Source: Methanosarcinales archaeon (lineage in GTDB: Archaea; Halobacteriota; Methanosarcinia; Methanosarcinales; Methanogasteraceae). Taken from it: DNA of 37,971 bases. The translations under genes were made by a program, and so were the position numbers. Below the pieces are notes generated by a model. The model saw nothing but the letters and a program-made list of their open reading frames with translations. It had not been told where the DNA came from and did no database searches. The stretch lies in NCBI GenBank assembly GCA_030625165.1, contig DAOURL010000005.1, positions 1-37,971 on the forward strand, in the 5' to 3' direction. Shown in pieces: positions 16,464 through 24,264 of the stretch (within the stretch, counting starts at the first letter, position 1; the number at the start of each line of letters is the position of its first letter).

Positions 16464-17954
16464 TTAGATCCCTCCTGTAACATTTGCAACCGCTATCTCG
16501 ACGATATCAAGAAACATCATCGGCGCGTCTGGCCAGATCCCAATGATGATCGAGATGATCGCGGTCACCACGAGCGGCACCAGCATGGTTAGCGGCGCCT
16601 CCTTATACTTCAGTTCATGGTCCGGCTTCTTGAAGAACGCGACATATATGACCGGGAAGAAGTACGCAGCATTCAGAACCGCACTCACAAGCAGCACCCC
16701 GATAAGCACCATCTCATGCAGCTCAGCAGCACCCAGGAGCAGGAACCATTTGGTGACGTATCCGCCGACCGGCGGCATTCCGATCATGCCGAGAGCTCCA
16801 ACGGTAAACGCAATCATCGTGATCGGCATCTGTCTGGCGATTCCGTTCATATCGCTGATGTTTTCCTTCTTAGCAGTCACGATGAGAGCGCCTGCACACA
16901 TGAAGAGTGTGATCTTCATGAACGCGTGGTACGGGATATGCAGCATCCCGCCTGTGATCCCATGCGGGGTGATCAGGACCGCTCCGAGCACGATGTATGA
17001 CAACTGGCTCACTGTCGAGTACGCGAGCCGTTTCTTGAGGTTGTCCTGCATCAGTGCGTAGACCGAGGCGAGAATGATCGTTATCGATACGAAATACGCC
17101 ATGTAGAGCCAGATACCGCTGTCTTGCATCAGATCGACCCCGAAGACGTAGAGAATGACCCGTACCGCGGTGAAGACGCCCGCCTTCACAACTGCCACCG
17201 CATGGAGAAGTGCGCTCACCGGAGTCGGCGCAATCATCGCGGCGGGAAGCCACGCATGAAGCGGCATGAACGCGGCTTTTGCGCATCCGATCATGAACGT
17301 TATGAACAGGATGATGAGTGTCGTCTGCGGTATCGCGTCCATTCCCGCGATGCCAGCAAATGAGAACTCTGTTGTGCCGGTGTAGTGGTAGACCACAACA
17401 ATCGAGAATAGTAGTGCGACACCTGCGATCATCAGATACGTCAGGTACTTCCTGCCCGAGCTTATCGCCTCAGGCGTCTCAATATGCGCAACGAGCGGGT
17501 ATGTCGAGATCGTCAGTAGTTCATAGAACAAGAAGAGCGTGACGAGATTCGCTGAGAACGCGATTCCAACGGCTGAAGAGAGCGCTATTGCGAAGCAGAA
17601 GAAGTATCTGGTCTGCGCATGTTCCTTGAGCGACCGCATGTAACCGATGGAGTATGATGTCACGAATATCCACAAGAACGAGGAGGTGATCGCGAAGAGT
17701 ATTCCGAATGCGTCAACCTTGAATGCGATCGGAAGATTGGGGAGCATCTCAACAACCGTGTAGGTGATCACATTCCCTTTGAGTATCAGCGGAAGCATCG
17801 AGATCACGAGCCCGAACTTGATAAATGCCGCAACAAACGTCCAGCCCTCTCTCAGGTTCGGGTATCTGCCGGATGCGAGGATCAAGACGGATGCGATCAT
17901 CGATACGAGCACAGCAAGGAGTGGGGTTATTGAATTAATCTCTGTAACCATCAT
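16464..17954 (-). CDS. mrpD: MrpD-type antiporter subunit, second copy
   Basis: About 496 residues with some fourteen membrane helices. Core motifs of the family are present: LFLFYELLTISTYPLV (TM5 Glu), FMPLHAWLPAAMIAPTPVSA, the TM7 lysine in AVAVVKAGVF, and HAFMKITLFMCAGA (TM8 lysine). It would carry one of the ion channels of the Mrp-like complex. The start is ATG 17954 or the adjacent ATG 17951; a strong GAGGTGAT site overlaps the stop of the upstream subunit. The frame reaches 18008 but that would overlap the upstream gene. Confidence 0.9.
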   Translation of the reverse strand: MMVTEINSITPLLAVLVSMIASVLILASGRYPNLREGWTFVAAFIKFGLVISMLPLILKGNVITYTVVEMLPNLPIAFKVDAFGILFAITSSFLWIFVTSYSIGYMRSLKEHAQTRYFFCFAIALSSAVGIAFSANLVTLFLFYELLTISTYPLVAHIETPEAISSGRKYLTYLMIAGVALLFSIVVVYHYTGTTEFSFAGIAGMDAIPQTTLIILFITFMIGCAKAAFMPLHAWLPAAMIAPTPVSALLHAVAVVKAGVFTAVRVILYVFGVDLMQDSGIWLYMAYFVSITIILASVYALMQDNLKKRLAYSTVSQLSYIVLGAVLITPHGITGGMLHIPYHAFMKITLFMCAGALIVTAKKENISDMNGIARQMPITMIAFTVGALGMIGMPPVGGYVTKWFLLLGAAELHEMVLIGVLLVSAVLNAAYFFPVIYVAFFKKPDHELKYKEAPLTMLVPLVVTAIISIIIGIWPDAPMMFLDIVEIAVANVTGGI

Positions 17955-17961
17955 GATCACC

Positions 17962-19473
17962 TCAGGGCACCCCGCCCAATCCAAGCAGTGCTTCTGATAG
18001 CGGTTCAATCACGTAGTGCACCGGATAGTACGCGAAGAATCCGAAGAATACGCAGAGAACAGCCAGTATCACCATCGGGACGAGCATCGTTAGCGGCGCC
18101 TCATCCCTCTTGATGTGCTCGATCTCGTGCGGGTGCCCGAACCAGATGTTGTCGAAGATCCGCCAGAAGTAGACGATGTTAAGCAGGCTTGAGAGCAGGA
18201 TGACAAAAACAAATATCCACTGACCTGCGTCCACCGATCCGAGTGCAAGGTACCACTTGCTCGTAAACCCTACAGTTCCGGGAACTCCGATCATCGAGAG
18301 GGCAGCGATCAGGAAGACGGTGGTTGTCACTGGCATCTTCTTTCCGAGACCTTTGAACTGGTAGAGGTTTCTGATGCCGGTCTTATAGAATATCGCGCCC
18401 GCCACAAGGAAGAGTGCGCACTTCATCAGCGCATGGTTTAAGATGTGCAAGAGTCCGCCCTCCATCCCGATCATGTTTGCAAGACCGACTCCCAGAAGGA
18501 TGTATCCGATCTGGCTGATGCTTGAGTATGCAAGCATTCGCTTGATGTCGCTCTGTGCAATCGCGAGAACTGAACCCACGATGATCGCAAGCGCTGCTGC
18601 CCATGCGAGGATGTTTGTCATCTGGGTCATATCGATCACGAAATCGGGTGTGAAGACGCCGAACATGAACCGGATCATCGCATACGCGCCGACCTTGGTC
18701 ATCAGTCCTGCGATGAGCGCGCTTGCTGTCGATGGTGCGTGTGTGTACGCATCAGGAAGCCACGCATGGAGCGGGAAGAGACCGACTTTGATGCTAAAGC
18801 CCACCATGAAGAATGCGAGTGCAGCAAGAACGACCTTACTCTCATAGACACCGGGGAGGATGTTTTGCATGTCCGCCATGTTCAGCGTGCCTGTGACCGC
18901 GTAGAGGTAGCCGATCCCTAGAAGGATGAACGATGCCGCAACAGTTCCCATGATCAGGTAGTTGAAGCTTGCGACAACGCCGTCCCCGCGGTCGCCCATC
19001 GCAATGAGCGCGTAAGCGGTGAGTGACGAGATCTCAAGGAATACGTAGAAGTTGAAGATGTCGCCCGTGATCGTCATTCCCATGAGTCCTGTTATCAGGA
19101 GCAGGAATACAGAATAGAACGGGGTTGTCTTTCCGGGAACTTCCTTTTTAACACTTTCTTTCGAGTATATCGAGACCATGAACGCGATGAACGCGATTAT
19201 CAGGCAGACAAACCCGTTTAAGAGGTCGATCACGTATTCGATTCCAAACGGCGGATCCCAGCCACCGAGTTTGTATTGGATCGTTCCTGAGTTGATTACG
19301 GTTACGAGGTTGTTTCCCGCGATTAAGAGAACCACAAACATCGCAAGCACCACCCAGTACCACGGGAGTCTGCGGTCGATCCATCCGATGATCGGCGTCA
19401 GGAAGCCCGCGATCAGCGGGACTACGACTGTGAGCACGGGCAGATGGGGTGCGATGAGGTCGAATCCGGTCAT
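17962..19473 (-). CDS. mrpD: MrpD-type antiporter subunit, first copy
   Basis: The 503-residue product is a polytopic MrpD/NuoN-like subunit. Conserved features are FYVFLEISSLTAYALIAM (TM5 Glu), LFPLHAWLPDAYTHAPSTAS, the TM7 lysine in LMTKVGAYAMIRF, and ALMKCALFLVAGAI (TM8 lysine). A strong AGGAGGTC site precedes the ATG at 19473. Its start also overlaps the stop of an upstream 59-codon frame (ATGA) that links it to mrpC across a hairpin repeat. It is one of three large subunits in this operon, so the complex may have three ion paths. Confidence 0.92.
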   Translation of the reverse strand: MTGFDLIAPHLPVLTVVVPLIAGFLTPIIGWIDRRLPWYWVVLAMFVVLLIAGNNLVTVINSGTIQYKLGGWDPPFGIEYVIDLLNGFVCLIIAFIAFMVSIYSKESVKKEVPGKTTPFYSVFLLLITGLMGMTITGDIFNFYVFLEISSLTAYALIAMGDRGDGVVASFNYLIMGTVAASFILLGIGYLYAVTGTLNMADMQNILPGVYESKVVLAALAFFMVGFSIKVGLFPLHAWLPDAYTHAPSTASALIAGLMTKVGAYAMIRFMFGVFTPDFVIDMTQMTNILAWAAALAIIVGSVLAIAQSDIKRMLAYSSISQIGYILLGVGLANMIGMEGGLLHILNHALMKCALFLVAGAIFYKTGIRNLYQFKGLGKKMPVTTTVFLIAALSMIGVPGTVGFTSKWYLALGSVDAGQWIFVFVILLSSLLNIVYFWRIFDNIWFGHPHEIEHIKRDEAPLTMLVPMVILAVLCVFFGFFAYYPVHYVIEPLSEALLGLGGVP

Positions 19474-19649
19474 CGCCTGACCTCCTGTCCATCGTTAAAT
19501 TCGTGTGATTCGTTCAAACGTGCTATTCGTGATCCCGATGGGATTTCTATGGTGTGTTCTGGCACGTTTTTAACACGAATTTCACGAATAGACGAATGAC
19601 ACGAATATATGGGCATCAGATTAGTGATAACTGCAATCGAACCCATCAT
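19470..19649 (-). CDS. Possible 59-residue coupled ORF crossing a repeat, between mrpC and mrpD
   Basis: On the minus strand an ATG at 19649 overlaps the mrpC stop as ATGA, follows a GGAGGTGA site at about 7 bases, and opens a frame that runs without a stop to a TGA overlapping the mrpD start, again as ATGA. The product begins MMGSIAVITNLMPIY and then runs through the CACGAAT-family hairpin (SCHSSIREIRVKNV). The first 13 residues look like the start of an antiporter subunit. It may be the old mrpD start separated by repeat insertion, or a leader that keeps translation coupled across the repeat. The protein itself is probably not functional. Confidence 0.35.
   Translation of the reverse strand: MMGSIAVITNLMPIYSCHSSIREIRVKNVPEHTIEIPSGSRIARLNESHEFNDGQEVRR
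19498..19605. repeat. CACGAAT-family hairpin repeat, copy 2
   Basis: The left arm (19498-19532) is made of ATTCGTG words and the right arm (19571-19605) of CACGAAT words, separated by about 38 bases. It lies inside the antiporter operon, the only gap of more than 100 bases between its genes. Confidence 0.8.
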
Positions 19650-20092
19650 TGGCGACTCACCTCCGCGACTCCTTTCTGCCGTGCATGTTCCGAAAACTCG
19701 GGCTGGAGTTTCCTTCTTGCCGCAAGGATCACGTCCTCCTCGATCGACCCGTACTCATTATAGATTCTGATGATGAGCGCAAGTGCAACAGCGGTGGTGC
19801 TGACTGCAACCACAATCGCGGTCAGTATCAGGCAGTGCGGAACCGGGTTCGTGTAGATCACGTCAGCTGCGTGTTCTGCGCCGTGCCCGCCCACGAGAAT
19901 CGGCGCGGTGCCGCCTTTGACGTCTGAAAGTGATATGTAGAAGAGGAAGATTGCGGTCTGGAAGATGTTTGCGCCGATGACCTTCTTGATCAGGTTCTTC
20001 TTTGCGATCATCGCATAGAACCCGATCATCATCAGCGTTACGTATATCCAGTAATTGTACTCGGCATAGACGATATCGATTACTCCGCTCAT
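19646..20092 (-). CDS. mrpC: Antiporter subunit MrpC (NuoK-like)
   Basis: A 148-residue membrane protein with three helices in the NuoK/MrpC pattern: WIYVTLMMIGFYAMIAKKNL, KVIGANIFQTAIFLFYI, and HCLILTAIVVAVSTTAVALALIIRIY. The central NIFQTAIFLF and TAIVVxxSTTAVALAL stretches are typical. The cytoplasmic tail after about residue 115 is longer than usual and polar. The start overlaps the mrpB stop (ATGA). The stop overlaps the start of the small frame leading to mrpD. Confidence 0.9.
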   Translation of the reverse strand: MSGVIDIVYAEYNYWIYVTLMMIGFYAMIAKKNLIKKVIGANIFQTAIFLFYISLSDVKGGTAPILVGGHGAEHAADVIYTNPVPHCLILTAIVVAVSTTAVALALIIRIYNEYGSIEEDVILAARRKLQPEFSEHARQKGVAEVSRQ

Positions 20093-20541
20093 TCTTCTGC
20101 CCCCTCTGGCTCTGATTCAGGCGGCGATATGTCGAAGAAGAGCGAGATCATAACAGCAAGCACGGTGATCCCGATCCCGATCTCAACCAGATCGATCAGG
20201 TACTTGGAGACCTCGGCAGGATCCGGCAGGAGCGGGACTGCGCTGTACTGGAGAAACATCCCGCCAAAGATGATGCAGGCAAGTCCCGTCGCTGCATAGA
20301 TGACAAGCCCTGTGCTTGCAAGAATCTTGTCGAGAGCATCAGACATCTTCTTCTTCCCTTCAGCGATCCCGAAGATCATCGCATAGAGGATGATTGCTGC
20401 TCCGAAGATCACGCCGCCCTGAAAGCCGCCGCCAGGTCCGCTTGCGCCGTGCATGATCACGTAGAGCGCGAAGAGCTGGATGAACGGGACCGTGATCCGC
20501 ACGACCGTCCTGATGATCACGCTCTCCTGGATTCTGCTCAT
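20089..20541 (-). CDS. mrpB: Antiporter subunit MrpB (MnhB domain)
   Basis: A 150-residue, four-helix membrane protein of the MnhB family. The signature GASGPGGGFQGGVIFGAAIILYA is clear near residues 30-52 (longer than shown in full here by design), and the last helix IGIGITVLAVMISLFFDI is followed by an acidic tail. MnhB subunits are found in Mrp antiporters and in membrane-bound hydrogenases. It overlaps both neighbours by ATGA, showing translational coupling. Confidence 0.92.
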   Translation of the reverse strand: MSRIQESVIIRTVVRITVPFIQLFALYVIMHGASGPGGGFQGGVIFGAAIILYAMIFGIAEGKKKMSDALDKILASTGLVIYAATGLACIIFGGMFLQYSAVPLLPDPAEVSKYLIDLVEIGIGITVLAVMISLFFDISPPESEPEGAEE

Positions 20542-20813
20542 GTTTCACGCCTCCGTAAGAGCAGTATGACTGCCATTCCCGCGGTGAATATCACTGCAGT
20601 CTCCCCGAGCGTATCGTAGCCCCTGTAATTGGCGAGGAGGGCTGTTACGATGTTTGTTACGCCAGACTCTTCAAGAGAGTTCTCGATAAAGTACTGCGTC
20701 ATCGGAGCCTGGTACGATGGTGAGTTTATGTCGCCGAACGCAGGCAGGTCCTGCCCCGCGTAGATCAGCATCGCGCCTGTGATCACGACCACGAAAAGTG
20801 CAAGCGTCTTCAA
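20538..20813 (-). CDS. MbhE-like subunit (MrpA C-terminal segment equivalent)
   Basis: A 91-residue protein with an N-terminal helix (ALFVVVITGAMLIYAG), an external loop with SYQAPMTQYFIENSLEESG, and the diagnostic ANYRGYDTLGETAVIFTAGMA before a last helix. This is the MbhE domain, found as a separate subunit in archaeal membrane-bound hydrogenases or at the C-terminus of MrpA in bacteria. Its ends overlap both neighbours by four bases. Confidence 0.88.
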   Translation of the reverse strand: MKTLALFVVVITGAMLIYAGQDLPAFGDINSPSYQAPMTQYFIENSLEESGVTNIVTALLANYRGYDTLGETAVIFTAGMAVILLLRRRET

Positions 20814-21055
20814 TCCTCACTCCTCCCTTCGGTTCTTGCAAGCGTTGCGATGAAAAGAACAGTGGTGATCCCCGCGCCAACAGCAGCTTCTGTGAACCCG
20901 ACATCGACCGAGTGCATCTCGACCCAGACGATCGCCATTATCAGGCTGTAGGCTGAGAGGATGATAATCGATGAGAGAAGGTCTTTTATCGAGATTGCAG
21001 CGATTGCGCAGACTACGAGGAAGAATAACATCGTTATATCGAGTATCCAGATCAT
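20810..21055 (-). CDS. MbhD-like subunit (DUF4040)
   Basis: An 81-residue protein with three membrane helices and the DUF4040 pattern: VCAIAAISIKDLLSSIIIL, SAYSLIMAIVWVEM, and VDVGFTEAAVGAGITTVLF. In bacterial Mrp antiporters this domain is fused inside MrpA; in archaeal hydrogenase complexes it is separate (MbhD), as here. The ATGA overlaps at both ends place it in the same polycistronic unit. Confidence 0.88.
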   Translation of the reverse strand: MIWILDITMLFFLVVCAIAAISIKDLLSSIIILSAYSLIMAIVWVEMHSVDVGFTEAAVGAGITTVLFIATLARTEGRSED

Positions 21056-21471
21056 CGTTCTTCACCTCCGTCTTGATCGTCTCCGCCGTCATCGGTGTTG
21101 CCAGTGTTGCTGGTATTGCCAGTATCGCCTGTGTTCATCCACTCCACCCGGTCGTCCAGTTTCCGCCATGGTTCGAGCCCGACGTCGTACGCGGCTTTCG
21201 CGATCGCGTGGGTCGAGGTCGGGTTCGCAAGGAGAATAAACATGATCAAGAACAGTATCTTCACGCTGACGAACGTCGCGCCCCCGTAGACGATCAGTCC
21301 GACCAGCATCAGTCCTTCGCCGAGCGTGTCGCACTTGCCTGTGGCATGCATCCTTGAGTAAAAATCAGGGAACCGCACGAACCCGATCGTTCCTGCGAGC
21401 ATGAAGAACGCGCCCACGAGCAGGAGCAGGATTGTAATCACATTTGTCAGGTTTATTATAGTGTCAGACAT
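21052..21471 (-). CDS. mrpG: Antiporter subunit MrpG (MnhG/PhaG)
   Basis: A 139-residue membrane protein with three helices. The MnhG signature is seen in FFMLAGTIGFVRFPDFYSRM and HATGKCDTLGEGLMLVG, followed by FLIMFILLANPTSTHAIAKA. The C-terminal 30 residues are a low-complexity, Asn/Thr/Gly/Asp-rich tail (NTGDTGNTSNTGNTDDGG) encoded by short imperfect repeats and not typical of the family. It starts 18 bases after mrpF. Confidence 0.92.
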   Translation of the reverse strand: MSDTIINLTNVITILLLLVGAFFMLAGTIGFVRFPDFYSRMHATGKCDTLGEGLMLVGLIVYGGATFVSVKILFLIMFILLANPTSTHAIAKAAYDVGLEPWRKLDDRVEWMNTGDTGNTSNTGNTDDGGDDQDGGEER

Positions 21472-21489
21472 TGTTTCTCCTCCTCTTTT

Positions 21490-21765
21490 TTAGTACCTCG
21501 TCGCTGCTATCGTCATAATAAAGTTAAGAATCGCATACAAAAGCGCGATATCAAAGAAATCCGGTCGTTCATAGATGAAACCGATCAAAACCAGAAGCAC
21601 GATCGTCTTTGTCCCGATCACGTTCACAGCGATGATCCGGTTGAAGATTCCGGGTCCCTCGATTCCGCGGTAGAGCGACACGAAGCTTGCTATGACTATC
21701 AGGAGTGCCATCGCCAGAAAGACATCCACCATCCCTATCGTTCCGAAGAGTAATGCGCCGGCCAT
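21490..21765 (-). CDS. mrpF: Antiporter subunit MrpF
   Basis: A 91-residue, three-helix membrane protein. The MrpF pattern is VFLAMALLIVIASFVSLYR, GPGIFNRIIAVNVIGTKTI and DIALLYAILNFIMTIAATRY, including the conserved Arg-Asp type segment (FNRIIAVN). It lies 3 bases after mrpE, in the usual E-F-G order. Confidence 0.92.
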   Translation of the reverse strand: MAGALLFGTIGMVDVFLAMALLIVIASFVSLYRGIEGPGIFNRIIAVNVIGTKTIVLLVLIGFIYERPDFFDIALLYAILNFIMTIAATRY

Positions 21766-21768
21766 ACA

Positions 21769-22251
21769 TCAGTCCTCCATGAAAATGTGAGCGATCCTCC
21801 GTTCCATCGCGCCCTCCAGGAGATCGTCAGCAGGCTCCTTTGCTATCGCGTGGACGTAGAAGACATCGTCCACGATGTCGATTGTGACCGTGCCCGGCGT
21901 GAGCGTTATCGAGTTTGCAAGCGCGGTGCGCGCCACATCGCTCCGGAGGATCGTCTTGAACGTGACCACCTGTGGGTCGATAGGCATCCTGGGCGAAAGA
22001 GCCCGTTTTGCGACATCGATGTTTGCAAGCACGATCTGGTAGATGAGCCACGGGAGATAAGCGATGAACCGCACGATCTTTGTCAGGGTGTGGTTTCCTG
22101 TGCCGGTGAACAGAAGATCGTGGGATGCATAAGCCACTATGCTCGAACACACGATTCCTGATCCCACATGGAACGTGTCGAAGTGCGCTGAGAGCAGTAT
22201 CCAGAAGGCGAACACGATGATGTACGTTGCTATGAAATGTTTTATGTTCAT
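21769..22251 (-). CDS. mrpE: Antiporter subunit MrpE
   Basis: A 160-residue MrpE protein: two N-terminal helices (FIATYIIVFAFWILLSAHFD and HVGSGIVCSSIVAYASHDLL), a further helix in YLPWLIYQIVLANIDVAKRAL, and the cytoplasmic domain with NSITLTPGTVTIDIVDDVFYVHAI, the most conserved part of the family. It is the first gene of the operon. The ATG at 22251 follows a GGGTGATCC site. Confidence 0.92.
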   Translation of the reverse strand: MNIKHFIATYIIVFAFWILLSAHFDTFHVGSGIVCSSIVAYASHDLLFTGTGNHTLTKIVRFIAYLPWLIYQIVLANIDVAKRALSPRMPIDPQVVTFKTILRSDVARTALANSITLTPGTVTIDIVDDVFYVHAIAKEPADDLLEGAMERRIAHIFMED

Positions 22252-22330
22252 GTTGGATCACCCGAGGTTGGTATCGTTTGGCATGGTGTTTGAGTAGTTC
22301 ATTCTCTCTCCACACCTACGAATGCACATT

Positions 22331-22340
22331 GATATATATT
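22331..22340 (-). promoter_or_regulatory. TATA box of the antiporter operon
   Basis: AATATATATC on the minus strand would start transcription near 22309, leaving a leader of about 58 bases before mrpE. The site is flanked by a direct repeat GAATGCACA at 22320-22328 and 22362-22370, a possible regulator site. The rest of 22252-22559 has no gene that I can support. Confidence 0.45.
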
Positions 22341-22462
22341 CTGTTGGCACTTAAATCAAGTGAATGCACACCGAGACCGGAAAAGTGGGCGATCACACTG
22401 GAATGGTGTGTCACATACCCACTCCGGGACGATGATGGAGATATACCGGACTTAGGCACACC

Positions 22463-22498
22463 ATCGCCAATGAGGCGATCCCAAAAGATTTAATAAAC
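22463..22498 (+). promoter_or_regulatory. Inverted repeat plus TATA box of the 22560 gene
   Basis: A perfect 6-bp inverted repeat (ATCGCC, AATGA, GGCGAT; 22463-22479) lies just upstream of a TATA-like GATTTAATAAAC (22487-22498). A start about 26 bases later would leave a leader of some 40 bases carrying the AGGAGG site. The inverted repeat is well placed for an activator or a repressor. Confidence 0.4.
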
Positions 22499-22559
22499 CC
22501 AAATGATGCTTATAGAAAAGCAGTGGTTACGTCCGCACACACATAAGGAGGCGTTAAGG

Positions 22560-23276
22560 ATGGCACGAATGAAGAAAGTATCAAAGAAAGAGACAAGACC
22601 TGAGAGGGTTGCTGCCCTGGAGGCGCGGATCAGGGATATCTATGCAGAGTACCGTCATCTTCTCCCGGCGGATTATCGGTGGGAAGACGAAAGCTCCAGA
22701 TGGACTGAACTGGTCTACTGCATATTCGCAGAGCTTACGAAACATTCATACAGGGACGCGCGCAGACTGGCAAACGAGATTGCAGACTTAAACCTGCTGG
22801 ACGTCAAGGATCTGGCTGGAATACCGATAATGGACGATGGCATGGTCAATCCTGACAACTCGCGTGTGAGAACCATAACAGACATCCTTAAATCAAATGG
22901 CGTAAGTGAGGATGAGATTAACAGATCGCTCTCGGCAATCTGCAAGGTAGCCCAAGCTATCCAGGAGAATTACGACGGTAAGATACAGAAGTTCCTCAGG
23001 AAGTACGGTCACGAGATCGTCAATGATTTCGACTCGCACGTCTCGTTTTCGGAGGTGAGTAAAGGCACCCAGTCCAGAATCCTTGTGAAATGGATCCAGA
23101 ACACGCTTGCGATGCCTCTCACATTCTCAAACGTATATACAGTCAGGTTCTGCGAGAGGAAGGGTGCCAATTACTGGGAACTTGCAGAGGCGGCAGACAA
23201 TATCGGGATCAATGCAGCAGTGCTCGATGACCTGCTTGAGGTATACATCGTGGACATAGAAGGAAAGAAGATATAA
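22560..23276 (+). CDS. Orphan helical protein, possibly HhH-GPD-like
   Basis: A 238-residue soluble protein I cannot assign with confidence. The N-terminus is basic (MARMKKVSKKETRPER). The rest is helical: LVYCIFAELTKHSYRDARRL, then RVRTITDILKSNGVSEDEI, then FSEVSKGTQSRILVKWIQNT followed by TFSNVYTVRFCERKG. The last pair recalls the hairpin and following strand-helix of endonuclease III/HhH-GPD glycosylases, but no iron-sulfur cysteines or catalytic Lys can be recognised, so this is only a resemblance. The ATG at 22560 is chosen because an AGGAGG lies 7 bases before it; the frame itself opens at 22503. The stop is 8 bases before a MITE-like repeat. Confidence 0.65.
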   Translation: MARMKKVSKKETRPERVAALEARIRDIYAEYRHLLPADYRWEDESSRWTELVYCIFAELTKHSYRDARRLANEIADLNLLDVKDLAGIPIMDDGMVNPDNSRVRTITDILKSNGVSEDEINRSLSAICKVAQAIQENYDGKIQKFLRKYGHEIVNDFDSHVSFSEVSKGTQSRILVKWIQNTLAMPLTFSNVYTVRFCERKGANYWELAEAADNIGINAAVLDDLLEVYIVDIEGKKI

Positions 23277-23284
23277 TCTGTAGT

Positions 23285-23434
23285 GGTCAGTTGGATGCAC
23301 AACACCGCGACTGACATAAATGACATTCAGTAGGAAATACAACCACATAGGACATCGAGGATCGATTTAAAAACTCTGTATTCTCTGCGGTTAAATCCGG
23401 TGACTTTTACCGCTTGTGTGGGATCGTTCAGACC
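23285..23434 (+). repeat. MITE-like element, copy 1
   Basis: About 150 bases that match the reverse complement of 26708-26875. Shared blocks include GGTCAGTTGGATGCAC, ACACCGCGACTGACAT, GATTTAAAAACTCTGT, GTTAAATCCGGTG and TTTTACCGCTTGTG. Ends are GGTCA and GACC, a short terminal inverted repeat. This copy has lost about 20 bases from its internal CACAGAG hairpin. It has no coding capacity. Confidence 0.85.
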
Positions 23435-23487
23435 ATCATCAGTCATACTTTAAGATTCTATGCAAACCCGGGTGTGGAACCGAAGGT

Positions 23488-23982
23488 TCACTCAACCACA
23501 AACTCGCAGTACGGATCGCCTGCGCACATCTTCTTTCGCCGGCTGATCGCAGATTTGCGGTCGATTGCATGTACCGTGCCTGCAAGATGGCACTCGCAGA
23601 TGGTATCGGACGAGCATAAGCCTGCAAGCACATCAGAGTATGGGCAGTCTATGAGTCTCAGCACAGGTTTTCCATGTATGTTGCGCAGTTCAGCATGTGT
23701 GCCAGAGAGCAGACACATCAGTTCGATCGTTGCCAATGGTGTCGCAGTCGCACCACCAAGCTCGCTCTGCAGCATCTCCCCATCCAGCAGTCCGGCTTCA
23801 TAGCAGGCATGACGGATGATTGCATCCCCTTGCTCTGACTTACTGATCCTTTCGAGTACGCGCCAGAGTACCTTATCCTGAATACTGCTCTTCTGCCATT
23901 TTTTCCTGGATGTTATCCCGATTAGTTTCCAGTTTCTGGCAAACGCCGAGTAACGATCCGGTTTGTGATAATCGCCACCCAT
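23488..23982 (-). CDS. V4R-like small-molecule-binding domain protein
   Basis: About 164 residues with a C-terminal pattern like the V4R (4-vinyl reductase) or ATC-hydrolase-type domains: RLIDCPYSDVL, CECHLAGTVHAIDRK and, at the very end, KKMCAGDPYCEFVVE. The conserved Cys/Asp/Tyr set usually forms a ligand- or metal-binding pocket. The N-terminal half (WQKSSIQDKVLWRVLERISK, GDAIIRHACYEAG) is helical. The start is ATG 23982, or TTG 23991 overlapping the upstream stop. It is the last gene of an operon with a small membrane protein and an Lrp/AsnC regulator, suggesting a sensing or signalling role (inference). Confidence 0.65.
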   Translation of the reverse strand: MGGDYHKPDRYSAFARNWKLIGITSRKKWQKSSIQDKVLWRVLERISKSEQGDAIIRHACYEAGLLDGEMLQSELGGATATPLATIELMCLLSGTHAELRNIHGKPVLRLIDCPYSDVLAGLCSSDTICECHLAGTVHAIDRKSAISRRKKMCAGDPYCEFVVE

Positions 23983-23987
23983 GATGG

Positions 23988-24263
23988 TCAAGACCTGATA
24001 GCCGAGTACAGCATAACCAGAATACCCGGTATTTCGATCAGTAATGCGATTGTGCGTGCCATCGGTTCCTCGACATAGTCGGATAGTACCAGTCCGACAA
24101 ATATGTCGAAATTGCTACCGAATATGAAGATGAACATTCCAATGGAAAGCATCAGAAGGTTTTTCTGGTGCGTATGGGTGTAAGCCTCGTATATGAACAG
24201 TATAAACGCGCCCCCGAGCAGATACACGGTTGCTGCCAGTATTGCCTCGATTGTTGTGATCAT
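23988..24263 (-). CDS. Small three-helix membrane protein
   Basis: A 91-residue protein with three hydrophobic segments, IEAILAATVYLLGGAFILFIYEAY, LLMLSIGMFIFIFGSNFDIF and TIALLIEIPGILVMLYSAI (each described only in part). I recognise no family. It starts 1 base after the Lrp/AsnC gene ends and its stop overlaps a possible TTG start of the V4R-like gene, so the three are co-transcribed. Confidence 0.7.
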   Translation of the reverse strand: MITTIEAILAATVYLLGGAFILFIYEAYTHTHQKNLLMLSIGMFIFIFGSNFDIFVGLVLSDYVEEPMARTIALLIEIPGILVMLYSAIRS

Positions 24264-24264
24264 G

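Noticed and set aside
20538-21055. Evidence for a membrane-bound hydrogenase from MbhD/MbhE-like genes
   Set aside because: No nickel-iron hydrogenase large or small subunit or NuoH/NuoB-like genes are in the operon; these subunits also occur in Mrp-type antiporters.
22278-22493. 71-residue plus-strand frame upstream of the orphan gene
   Set aside because: No ribosome site, odd composition, and it covers the antiporter promoter and an inverted repeat; not convincing.
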